DNA of 5,696 nt from assembly GCA_902764045.1 (NCBI GenBank), contig CACWUI010000091.1:1-5696 (forward strand). The letters run 5' to 3'. The DNA is from an uncultured Lachnospiraceae bacterium (lineage in GTDB: Bacteria > Bacillota > Clostridia > Lachnospirales > Lachnospiraceae). Each line of letters opens with the position of its first letter. The first letter of the stretch is position 1. Positions 1 through 5,637 of this stretch are shown here, one piece after another. A model generated the notes under the pieces. It was not told where the DNA came from. It saw only the letters and a list, made by a program, of their open reading frames with translations, and did no database searches. A program made the translations under genes and the position numbers.

Positions 1-2762
1 ACCTGTATTAACGTGGCAGAATACTCTGTTTGCTCTGCTCCCGCAGAGAGCCTATTGGTGGTAATCTGCGGATGATTCCACATGGCGTAAAGAGTAATGC
101 CTGTACCTTCTTGGATGCAAATGTTCTGCGTGTCCTGGTCGGAAAATCCATCTCCGCTGCCATATATATTGGTGTTCCAACCCGTGAAGATAAACTGTCT
201 GGATGGATCTTCCGGATCCTCGATTTCATAATCGCATTTGTCGAGGGGCTGATTGGCATCGTTCAGGCGATACTGATCATTCATATATCCATAGATATAC
301 ATCCCATCGTGGAGTGGATTGGGATCGAAACTAATCGTATAACCAATCTCGACGAGATATTGCATCGTATTAGCATCGGTATATCGCCGGTCTCCGGCAT
401 AGTGTGCTTTTACGACGTGTTGCCCCGGCGTCATATTTTCAATAATTAGAGTAAACAAATCATATTCTTCACCCACTGTGAAATCTTCGACGACATGCTC
501 TTCTCCATCCACCCAAACGGTAATGCCGCCGGTGGCGCCTGGGGTCCTTTTTACTTTGATTGTGAGAGTTGACGATCTATCCCCTTCGAAATCAAGATTC
601 AACACAGGTTTAATTCTATGTACTGTGAACTTTGTTATGGTGGTGTTAAAAAGAAAAGCGCCTGATTCTCCGTTGAATATGGCTTTTACCTCGTATGCTC
701 CCACATCCGGTGTTTTGATTGTATATATGTATACACCATTATGATCTGTCTTTATGGGAGATTCCGTTTCCACGGGCTCATCGTTGATGAATAGTTCTAT
801 TATGGCACCTACTATTGGCTGTCCTTGTGCGTCCTTTAAATATCCGGTTATGAATGCATCCTCTCCAAAAATACAATCCTCAACCCCAAGTGTGATTACG
901 GACCGACCTCTAGCCACAGATTTGTTGAAGCTCACACTGCTTGCGTCATATATATCTGTTGGATTATAAAGCGCCTGCATTGTAAATGTTCCACTATTCC
1001 TTGGTGTGTACTTAATGGAAGTCTTGCCTTTGGCATCGGTTTTCGGAACACCGGCAATTGATATATCGTTTACACGTATGAGAACATCCTCACCCATCAG
1101 CGGACTGCCCCACTTATCTGTTAAGGTCGCTTCGATTGTAAGCTCTTCGTTCACCACTGCATCACCAATTACATCTATATCTATCCTTGTTGGGATCTTG
1201 CGTATTTCAAAGGTGAGTTCCTTTTCACCGGTATAGTTTCCTATGAATTGAATTGTGATTTTTGCAGGATTGTTTTCTGTGGAGCCGTGGATATTATTCT
1301 CGTAGACAATGTTATAGTTGTTTGGATGAATGGCAGTATCACCATCCATGACTACAACCTCGGGCTTGTGTTCCGATTCGTTGCAGTAATATACAGCTGC
1401 GGGATCAGCTAATTCGGCAGTCACATTGGATGCCTGATCGTCCACGTCCTTTGCTGTGATCGCAACTTCTGCCTCTTTCGAAGTTGCGGTAGTTGTTTCA
1501 TTGTTCACTGTCAATGTCGCAGAGACAGTGTATGTGCCGCTGTCGCTGACATCTTGTACGGTATAGCTAGTCCCTTCGGCACCGTCAATTGCTACGCCAT
1601 CCTTATACCATTGATATGAAGGATTCCAATCACTCTTAAAATCAGAGGCATTCCCCACATGAAGCATTCTCTCGCTTCCGTCGTAGGTCTCGTAGATGTC
1701 TGATGGTGCGATAATAGGTATCGGCAGACGGGTGATGGTGACGGCGTATTTGCCATCTTCTAACTTTCCGTTTGTGTAACTGGATGTAATGTGTACCACA
1801 TTTTCTCCAACCTCAAGGGCTACTTCCCCCTCCACTGCAAGGATAGCCCATGAATAACTAGGGTTATATGTAAGATTAAGGGAGTCTTGCTTCCACTGGT
1901 TTTCGATTATTTTTAGACAGTCATTATCCTCTGCCGTCAAAGTGATTTCTTCCGTCTCATAAGGCACTGTGATGGTATATTCCATGATTTCGGGATCAAA
2001 AGCAGGTTTCAGAGTGCCGCCAGCCGCTGTGATTGAGGTCAGTTTGCATTGATTCAGCCTTACCTCCGCAGTCACGGTCACCGCCCGGGCGGGCATGGTG
2101 AAAACGTAGTTATCTCCGCTCTTTGAAACGGCGACATTACTTCCGTCTGCTGCCTCTACAACAACAGATTTGATGGTTGCCTGCCTTTGCCAGGTAGCTC
2201 CAAGCCTTACGGTGATTTCTTCCCCTTCCATTCCGGAAGATGGAGCCAGCACTCCCCCAACCCCTAATTCACTCCCTGTCTTAACAAGGGTAATGGGATA
2301 GCTTGCGGCAAAACGCACTGTCACTGTCACCGGTTCACCCGGCATGGTGAAACTATATGTGGTGTCAGAAGGATTTTGCACCGAACCCCATTTCGTAAGA
2401 TCAAGCTCCTGCCCGCCTTCCGTCGTAACAGCCGTCACAGAGGCGATGGCTTTGCCCTCCTCCGGCGTCACCGTAACATAAACTGTATCTCCCTGCTCGA
2501 CTTCGGTTGCAGACTGTGAATCCAGTGAGCCCGACTTCTTCACGGAAACAGTTGCTGTCCCGCCTTCGTTTGCGTAAAGGGTAATATCGTCAACGGCGGA
2601 CAGATCCCGGTTGCTGTTTTCTCCATGACCACCGGGAAGCACAACCGGATCAGCATGTACGTGCTCATATGTCTGCCAGCCTGTAAATGCGCTGACAGGC
2701 AATATGGCAGCGATCATTATCAGCGTTATCAACACGGCAAATACTCTGTTCTTCCTTTTCAT
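1..2762 (-). CDS. Very large secreted multi-domain (Ig/cadherin-like/InlB-repeat) surface protein, 3' end cut by window
   Basis: An uninterrupted frame runs 920 codons from the ATG at 2762-2760 to the left edge with no stop, so the C-terminus and any cell-wall anchor are missing. Residues 1-25 form a signal peptide: basic start MKRKNR, hydrophobic core about 7-21, likely cleavage after PVSA. Modules then follow in order. Two divergent InlB-type repeats (about 58-152 and 155-234) end in TMPGEPVTVTVRF and TMPARAVTVTAEV. A cadherin-like sandwich (about 239-345) carries GGTLKPAFDPEIMEYTITVP. An Ig-like domain (about 346-437) carries YQWYKDG and DSGTYTVSA. A bacterial Ig-type module (about 438-521) carries IGNYTGEKELTFEI. 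Three more Ig-like modules (about 522-806) include HYAGDRRYTD. A Listeria-Bacteroides InlB-type repeat (about 807-896) has FTGWNTN and ITLYAMW. Such modules are known from adhesins and other cell-surface proteins; adhesion is inference. No catalytic domain is visible. It follows the tetR-type gene by 34 nt and is probably co-transcribed with it. Confidence 0.9.
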   Translation of the reverse strand, partial: MKRKNRVFAVLITLIMIAAILPVSAFTGWQTYEHVHADPVVLPGGHGENSNRDLSAVDDITLYANEGGTATVSVKKSGSLDSQSATEVEQGDTVYVTVTPEEGKAIASVTAVTTEGGQELDLTKWGSVQNPSDTTYSFTMPGEPVTVTVRFAASYPITLVKTGSELGVGGVLAPSSGMEGEEITVRLGATWQRQATIKSVVVEAADGSNVAVSKSGDNYVFTMPARAVTVTAEVRLNQCKLTSITAAGGTLKPAFDPEIMEYTITVPYETEEITLTAEDNDCLKIIENQWKQDSLNLTYNPSYSWAILAVEGEVALEVGENVVHITSSYTNGKLEDGKYAVTITRLPIPIIAPSDIYETYDGSERMLHVGNASDFKSDWNPSYQWYKDGVAIDGAEGTSYTVQDVSDSGTYTVSATLTVNNETTTATSKEAEVAITAKDVDDQASNVTAELADPAAVYYCNESEHKPEVVVMDGDTAIHPNNYNIVYENNIHGSTENNPAKITIQFIGNYTGEKELTFEIRKIPTRIDIDVIGDAVVNEELTIEATLTDKWGSPLMGEDVLIRVNDISIAGVPKTDAKGKTSIKYTPRNSGTFTMQALYNPTDIYDASSVSFNKSVARGRSVITLGVEDCIFGEDAFITGYLKDAQGQPIVGAIIELFINDEPVETESPIKTDHNGVYIYTIKTPDVGAYEVKAIFNGESGAFLFNTTITKFTVHRIKPVLNLDFEGDRSSTLTIKVKRTPGATGGITVWVDGEEHVVEDFTVGEEYDLFTLIIENMTPGQHVVKAHYAGDRRYTDANTMQYLVEIGYTISFDPNPLHDGMYIYGYMNDQYRLNDANQPLDKCDYEIEDPEDPSRQFIFTGWNTNIYGSGDGFSDQDTQNICIQEGTGITLYAMWNHPQITTNRLSAGAEQTEYSATLIQ

Positions 2763-2768
2763 GTCGGA

Positions 2769-2778
2769 TCACCTCCTT
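2769..2778 (-). promoter_or_regulatory. Strong Shine-Dalgarno of the surface-protein gene
   Basis: On the minus strand this reads AAGGAGGTGA, a near-complete match to the 16S rRNA anti-Shine-Dalgarno. Nine bases separate AGGAGG from the ATG at 2762-2760. It fixes the start codon and suggests efficient translation. It lies in the 34-nt gap after the upstream regulator gene, which holds no visible terminator. Confidence 0.9.
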
Positions 2779-2796
2779 TTCTTAATCCTATGGTGA

Positions 2797-3426
2797 CTAT
2801 CCCGCAAATCTTTTAAAAACCATTTCCTTTTGCATTTCCAGTTCTTTATCTGCATCAAAGTCCTTTGACTTAAACGCCAATCCCACCGCATATCTGGTAA
2901 CCACCGCCAGCATCAGATGCAACGTAACGGAAAGCAGTTCCTCCTCGGAAATATCCGTATTCAGCGTACGGTCCTTCAGTGCTTTCTGATACATTATGTG
3001 GAAAAAGTCCGTAACCGGCTTTAACAGTCCCAGATATTCTTTCATTTCATTCTTTTCTATGGGTTCCGACTGAATATAAACATTAAAGAACTGATTAAAC
3101 CGAAGCAGCGGTCTGTGGTTTCTGTACACTTCCAGAAAAATATTCAGATAATGATCAAACATTTCCGCAGCCGTCATTTGTTCAAAAGTTCCGGCGGACC
3201 TGCGCTTCCGATTATTCTGAAAAAATTCTCCCCATTTCCAGGCGGAAATCTCCACAAGAAACCGTGGTTTGGAAGTAAAATACCGATATAATGTGGCAAC
3301 TCCGTATCCGCTGGCATCAGCCACTTCCTTCAATGTAACAGCCTCAATACTCTTCCCGGAAAACAGCTCAAAGCCCTTCTGCAAAAAGGTCTTCCTTCTT
3401 TTTTCTATTTCCTCAGGCTTCAGCAT
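2797..3426 (-). CDS. TetR/AcrR-family transcriptional regulator
   Basis: The 209-residue protein has the usual size for the family. Residues about 8-57 form the N-terminal DNA-binding domain. The helix-turn-helix is in TLKEVADASGYGVATLYRYF (31-50), followed by TSKPRFLVE, the family's typical recognition-helix and first-helix-4 signature. The remainder (about 60-205) is an all-helical, poorly conserved ligand-binding and dimerisation region, so the ligand cannot be named. The ATG at 3426-3424 is preceded by AAGGAG, about 5 nt away. A promoter with a perfect palindrome over the expected transcription start lies about 50-100 nt upstream, which implies autorepression. The stop (TAG, 2797-2799) is 34 nt before the surface-protein start, with no terminator between, so the two are probably one operon. 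TetR regulators more often sit beside efflux pumps or enzymes; none is seen here. Confidence 0.95.
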   Translation of the reverse strand: MLKPEEIEKRRKTFLQKGFELFSGKSIEAVTLKEVADASGYGVATLYRYFTSKPRFLVEISAWKWGEFFQNNRKRRSAGTFEQMTAAEMFDHYLNIFLEVYRNHRPLLRFNQFFNVYIQSEPIEKNEMKEYLGLLKPVTDFFHIMYQKALKDRTLNTDISEEELLSVTLHLMLAVVTRYAVGLAFKSKDFDADKELEMQKEMVFKRFAG

Positions 3427-3477
3427 AATGTCTCCTTTTTAAAAATCGCTTGGGAAGTTATACTTTCCCCGTTTGAT

Positions 3478-3500
3478 ATGTGATAGTTCTACTATCACAT
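3478..3500. promoter_or_regulatory. Palindromic operator, probable binding site of the TetR-family regulator
   Basis: A perfect inverted repeat: left arm ATGTGATAGT (3478-3487), 3-nt spacer TCT, right arm ACTATCACAT (3491-3500). Size and symmetry fit a TetR-family dimer site. Its right end overlaps the last two bases of the -10 box of the promoter for the regulator gene, and it covers the expected transcription start, so bound protein would block transcription. No long T-tract follows on either strand, which argues against a terminator. That the adjacent TetR-type protein binds it is inference from position. Confidence 0.8.
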
Positions 3501-3527
3501 TATAGCATAAAAACAGACCGGGTACAA
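3499..3527 (-). promoter_or_regulatory. Sigma-A type promoter of the regulator/surface-protein unit
   Basis: On the minus strand there is a perfect -10 TATAAT (3499-3504) and a partial -35 TTGTAC (3522-3527), with a 17-bp spacer. Transcription should start near 3492, inside the operator, about 65 nt before the regulator start codon. The -35 lies inside the terminator of the upstream gene. Confidence 0.7.
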
Positions 3528-3550
3528 TTGGTCAGAAACCCTTCCCGGTC
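3509..3550 (-). terminator. Rho-independent terminator of the CPBP gene
   Basis: On the minus strand GACCGGG (3544-3550) pairs perfectly with CCCGGTC (3516-3522) across a 21-nt loop, followed by TGTTTTT (3509-3515). The first arm overlaps the TGA stop codon of the CPBP gene (3549-3551). The stem is GC-rich, but the loop is longer than usual, so strength is uncertain. It separates the CPBP transcript from the regulator unit. Confidence 0.7.
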
Positions 3551-4433
3551 ATTTTTCAAACCACTTAAATTTCTTACCCAGCAATATCACCGCCGTGGCA
3601 AAGGCCGCGTCCGTGGCTACAACAGCAATCAGCGACGGTACATCTATCTCCGAGGTTGCCGTGTCCAGCCCGAAGCCCGAAACATAAAAGGACAGATAAT
3701 TGCCTATGATGTGCACCGCACTTGAGGCCTCCAGACCCTTTGTACACCCGGCAAGTATGCCGAAGATTATCCCACTGAAAAAAATTGCGATAACACCGGT
3801 AAGATTATATGAATGTCCCAATGCAAAGATCACCGCCTGCAGGATCACCGCCAGTACTGGCAGCCGGAACCATGCCCCGAAGGTCTGCATCAAAAAGCCC
3901 CTGAAAACATACTCCTCGGCGATACACTGAAAGGGCAAAATGATGGTCAGTATTATGAATCCCGGCACATCAAACAATATCCCGTATGAATGCAGGCTTT
4001 CCGGGTCGACAAGGATATTTATCCCGAAGCTGACTCCGTAGGCCGCCGCAGCAAGCAACAGGCATTTCACAAAAAGCCCGGGATTCCAGCCTCCCCTTGA
4101 TGAAGAATAGGAGGAAAAGGGTCTGTCACGCACTATCAGCGTGGCAAAAAACAGTGACGGTATCATCACCCCCAGGGTCCCCAGGTTCAGCAGGGCTCCC
4201 GGTCCTGAATATGCGTCCATGGTTTCATAGATCGCATCAAAATTAACCATCAGATCCGGTATATTGTCCACGCCGTACCACATAAAACATATAAAGGTCA
4301 GTATCCCGGCAAGAATGAAATAAAAGATTGTTCCAAACAGAGCTACAAGCAGAGGTTTGTACCATCTGTATGAGGGGAATGCCAGGGGATATTTTATATA
4401 GCCGTATTTGGTATCAGATCTTCTTCGCTTCAT
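3549..4433 (-). CDS. CPBP-family intramembrane glutamic-type endopeptidase (CAAX protease / Abi family)
   Basis: The 294-residue multi-pass membrane protein has hydrophobic segments at about 27-52, 82-101, 120-142, 155-171, 190-206, 211-230, 236-252 and 266-286. All three signature motifs of the CPBP (Rce1-like) family are present. EEYVFR (173-178) gives the paired glutamates and arginine, FALGH (203-207) the FxxxH motif, and HIIGN (241-245) the HxxxN motif. Family members cleave or process peptides within the membrane. In Gram-positives some act in bacteriocin maturation or self-immunity, but no bacteriocin or peptide gene is visible nearby and the substrate is unknown. The ATG is the only reasonable start because an in-frame TAA lies directly before it. 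The nearest purine-rich site, AGGAG (4450-4454), is 16 nt upstream, an unusually long gap. It appears monocistronic, with a candidate promoter and its own terminator. Confidence 0.93.
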   Translation of the reverse strand: MKRRRSDTKYGYIKYPLAFPSYRWYKPLLVALFGTIFYFILAGILTFICFMWYGVDNIPDLMVNFDAIYETMDAYSGPGALLNLGTLGVMIPSLFFATLIVRDRPFSSYSSSRGGWNPGLFVKCLLLAAAAYGVSFGINILVDPESLHSYGILFDVPGFIILTIILPFQCIAEEYVFRGFLMQTFGAWFRLPVLAVILQAVIFALGHSYNLTGVIAIFFSGIIFGILAGCTKGLEASSAVHIIGNYLSFYVSGFGLDTATSEIDVPSLIAVVATDAAFATAVILLGKKFKWFEK

Positions 4434-4476
4434 TTATATTGGTACCCGTCTCCTCTTCCGTCCATTATATAGAGAA

Positions 4477-4505
4477 ATTCTATAATAATTTCTTTATATC
4501 TTCAA
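4477..4505 (-). promoter_or_regulatory. Candidate promoter of the CPBP gene
   Basis: On the minus strand -35 TTGAAG (4500-4505) and -10 TAGAAT (4477-4482) are spaced by 17 bp. A second TATAAT occurs at 4464-4469 but lacks a good -35. The -10 overlaps an inverted repeat with 7-bp arms AGAAATT (4473-4479) and AATTTCT (4487-4493), which could be a protein-binding site. The region is AT-rich, so chance matches are possible. Confidence 0.45.
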
Positions 4506-4548
4506 TCACTGAGAAAAATACAAAAGAACAATATTTTTCAAAAGGAAT

Positions 4549-4575
4549 AAAAAAAACCGTAAGATATTCTTACGG
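4549..4575 (-). terminator. Rho-independent terminator of the tRNA operon
   Basis: On the minus strand CCGTAAGA (4568-4575) pairs perfectly with TCTTACGG (4557-4564) across a 3-nt loop, followed at once by eight T residues (4549-4556). It begins 9 nt after the tRNA-Phe 3' end and is a classic intrinsic terminator for that transcript. Confidence 0.92.
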
Positions 4576-4584
4576 ATAAAAACG

Positions 4585-4657
<73 letters not shown>

Positions 4658-4792
4658 AAAACCGAATTTCTTCGAAATTCGCTTGTGAGTTTCTCCCTTC
4701 GGTCGAAACATCACTTATTACCTTTACACTTTGAAATGCAAAACTGTAAAAATCAGCATATATATAAATCAGTTATAATGCCAATCCTTGAG
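4658..4792 (-). other. Spacer between tRNA-fMet and tRNA-Phe, with hairpins
   Basis: This 135-nt spacer holds no coding frame. It contains a perfect hairpin with arms CGAATTTC (4663-4670) and GAAATTCG (4674-4681) and a TTC loop, close to the 5' end of tRNA-Phe. A second stem, GTTTC/GAAAC (4689-4693 and 4705-4709), has an 11-nt loop. The remainder (about 4710-4792) is AT-rich. A weak internal promoter is possible there: TTGGCA at 4779-4784 and TATATG at 4757-4762, 16 bp apart. Confidence 0.6.
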
Positions 4793-4866
4793 TAGCGGGG
4801 ACAGGATTTGAACCTGTGACCTTCGGGTTATGAGCCCGACGAGCTTCCGAGCTGCTCCACCCCGCG
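4793..4866 (-). tRNA. Initiator tRNA-fMet (CAT)
   Basis: This 74-nt tRNA has anticodon CAT in loop CTCATAA. Initiator hallmarks are the three consecutive G:C pairs at the base of the anticodon stem (TCGGG/CCCGA) and an unpaired position 1. Acceptor strands CGCGGGG and CCCCGCT leave a C1 x U72 mismatch, where bacterial initiators usually have C1 x A72. T-arm ACAGG-TTCAAAT-CCTGT, discriminator A. CCA is not encoded (flank CTC). Confidence 0.96.
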
Positions 4867-4928
4867 TTAATGATCAGATGCTTTGTATCAAAGCATTAAG
4901 CGCTTTAAACCAAACAGTAAAAAGCAAG
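4867..4928 (-). other. Spacer between tRNA-Tyr and tRNA-fMet, with a perfect hairpin
   Basis: This 62-nt spacer contains an 8-bp perfect hairpin, ATGCTTTG (4878-4885) and CAAAGCAT (4889-4896), with a TAT loop. A competing pairing of TTAATG (4867-4872) with CATTAA (4894-4899) is possible. No U-tract follows, so it is not an obvious terminator; a processing role is speculative. Confidence 0.6.
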
Positions 4929-5010
4929 TGGATGGAGAAGGATTCGAACCTTCGAAGGCGTAGCCGTCAGATTTACAGTCTGATCCCTTTGACCGCTCGG
5001 GAATCCATCC
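4929..5010 (-). tRNA. tRNA-Tyr (GTA)
   Basis: This 82-nt class II tRNA has a long variable arm of about 13 nt (CGGCTACGCCTTC). Acceptor GGATGGA/TCCATCC with discriminator A, anticodon stem TCAGA/TCTGA, and loop CTGTAAA giving anticodon GTA. T-arm GAAGG-TTCGAAT-CCTTC. It decodes TAC/TAT. CCA is not encoded (flank CTT). Confidence 0.96.
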
Positions 5011-5033
5011 ATAATAATTATTAGAAAAATAAC

Positions 5034-5105
5034 AGCCGACAGCCGGAGTCGAACCAGCAACCTATTGATTACAAATCAATTGCTCTGCCATTGAGCCATG
5101 TCGGC
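5034..5105 (-). tRNA. tRNA-Thr (TGT)
   Basis: This 72-nt cloverleaf has acceptor GCCGACA/TGTCGGC with discriminator T, D-stem GCTC/GAGC, and anticodon stem ATTGA/TCAAT. The loop TTTGTAA gives anticodon TGT. T-arm GCTGG-TTCGACT-CCGGC. CCA is not encoded (flank GTT). The following spacer before tRNA-Tyr is only 23 nt and holds a 12-bp palindrome (5012-5023). Confidence 0.96.
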
Positions 5106-5315
5106 AAATTGTGGGCGCCATAGGCGACAGCGTTCGGCTTGGCGCCTAAGGCGCAAGCGCCCGTTTTTCGAGTTTCTGCGCTTTGCTTGGAACTCGTTGT
5201 AAAACCCTTTAAATTTCAAAGCGGAGCAAAACTCCTAAACGAACACAAAGTGTTCGGTTTCGCTTCGCTTGAAACTACTGTATGAAACCGTCAGGTTTCG
5301 GATTTTAACATGAAG
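5106..5315 (-). repeat. Hairpin-dense 210-nt spacer between tRNA-Val and tRNA-Thr
   Basis: There is no coding frame. The spacer is an almost continuous series of inverted repeats. A nested GC-rich element has GGGCGC/GCGCCC (5113-5118, 5157-5162) enclosing TAGGCG/CGCCTA (5121-5126, 5143-5148). Then come CGAGTTTC/GGAACTCG with one G:U (5169-5176, 5189-5196), GGAG/CTCC (5223-5226, 5232-5235), CGAACAC/GTGTTCG with loop AAA (5240-5246, 5250-5256), GTTTC/GAAAC (5257-5261, 5271-5275), and GAAACC/GGTTTC with loop GTCA (5284-5289, 5294-5299). On the minus strand none is followed by a clear U-tract, so transcription to tRNA-Thr is probably not stopped. The role is unknown. Confidence 0.7.
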
Positions 5316-5388
5316 TGGGGCCTATAGGGCTCGAACCTATGACCCTCTGCTTGTAAGGCAGATGCTCTCCCAGCTGAGCTAAGACCCC
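5316..5388 (-). tRNA. tRNA-Val (TAC)
   Basis: This 73-nt cloverleaf has acceptor GGGGTCT/AGGCCCC (one T:G pair) with discriminator A, D-stem GCTC/GAGC, and anticodon stem TCTGC/GCAGA. The loop CTTACAA gives anticodon TAC. T-arm ATAGG-TTCGAGC-CCTAT. CCA is not encoded (flank CTT). Confidence 0.97.
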
Positions 5389-5464
5389 AAAAAATATTAT
5401 CTGAGTTTCAGCGAAGCCGAAACTCCAAAAATGCGTGGTGGCATATATGCCACGCATTTTTTAG
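5389..5464 (-). other. Spacer between tRNA-Asp and tRNA-Val with terminator-like and GTTTC/GAAAC hairpins
   Basis: Two structures follow tRNA-Asp. First is a 12-bp stem, AAAAATGCGTGG (5427-5438) with CCACGCATTTTT (5450-5461). It ends in five T on the minus strand and six on the plus strand, so it resembles an intrinsic terminator or attenuator in either direction. A shifted, perfect 16-bp palindrome (5438-5453) competes with it. Second is GAGTTTC/GAAACTC (5403-5409, 5419-5425), whose loop can add three pairs. The 14-bp tRNA-proximal sequence at 5387-5400 is identical to that before tRNA-Asp (5537-5550). Confidence 0.65.
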
Positions 5465-5538
5465 CGACCCGGATGGGATTCGAACCCATGACCCCCGCCG
5501 TGACAGGGCGGTGCTCTAACCAGCTGAGCCACCGGGCC
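5465..5538 (-). tRNA. tRNA-Asp (GTC)
   Basis: This 74-nt cloverleaf is the first gene of the operon. Acceptor GGCCCGG/CCGGGTC (one G:T) with discriminator G, typical of tRNA-Asp. D-stem GCTC/GAGC, anticodon stem CCGCC/GGCGG, and loop CTGTCAC giving anticodon GTC. T-arm ATGGG-TTCGAAT-CCCAT. CCA is not encoded (flank CTA). Confidence 0.97.
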
Positions 5539-5569
5539 AAAAAATATTATAGAAACCCACGCAAAGAGT

Positions 5570-5598
5570 ATTATAACACTTTTTATCTCTGTTGAAAA
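5570..5598 (-). promoter_or_regulatory. Promoter of the tRNA operon
   Basis: On the minus strand there is a perfect -10 TATAAT (5570-5575) with an extended TGT just before it (5576-5578), and a partial -35 TTTTCA (5593-5598) 17 bp away. Transcription would start near 5563, giving a leader of about 25 nt before tRNA-Asp. Another TATAAT at 5546-5551 is too close to the tRNA to be the main promoter. Confidence 0.7.
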
Positions 5599-5601
5599 GA
5601 G

Positions 5602-5635
5602 AAAAAAATATGAGTTTCAAAAAAATGAAACTCAT
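5602..5635 (-). terminator. Terminator hairpin upstream of the tRNA operon, possibly bidirectional
   Basis: A perfect 10-bp stem, ATGAGTTTCA (5610-5619) and TGAAACTCAT (5626-5635), has a 6-nt loop. On the minus strand an A and seven T residues (5602-5608) follow it; on the plus strand only TTTT. It would end a minus-strand transcript coming from beyond the right edge, just before the tRNA promoter. The stem again carries GAGTTTC/GAAACTC. Confidence 0.75.
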
Positions 5636-5637
5636 TT

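Noticed and set aside
30..1236. Plus-strand open frames at 30-449, 478-744, 754-969 and 1006-1236
   Set aside because: They lie antisense inside the continuous, domain-rich surface-protein frame, have low-complexity translations and resemble no family.
2790..2803. A half-site resembling the TetR operator (minus-strand GGGATAGT) near the end of the regulator gene
   Set aside because: Only one arm is present, it overlaps the regulator's stop codon, and no second arm gives symmetry.
3478..3500. The palindrome as a second terminator
   Set aside because: Neither strand has a long T-run right after it, and it lies at the start, not the end, of the regulator transcript.
3480..3930. Plus-strand open frames at 3480-3725 and 3700-3930
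   Set aside because: They are antisense to the CPBP gene, whose three family motifs and membrane segments settle the coding strand.
4757..4784. Internal promoter before tRNA-Phe
   Set aside because: TTGGCA is a good -35, but the -10 TATATG is weak, the region is AT-rich, and the start would be about 95 nt from the tRNA. Kept only as a remark in the spacer entry.
4663..5299. CRISPR array or tandem repeat
   Set aside because: The spacer hairpins vary in sequence, length and distance and are interrupted by tRNA genes, so there is no regular repeat-spacer pattern.
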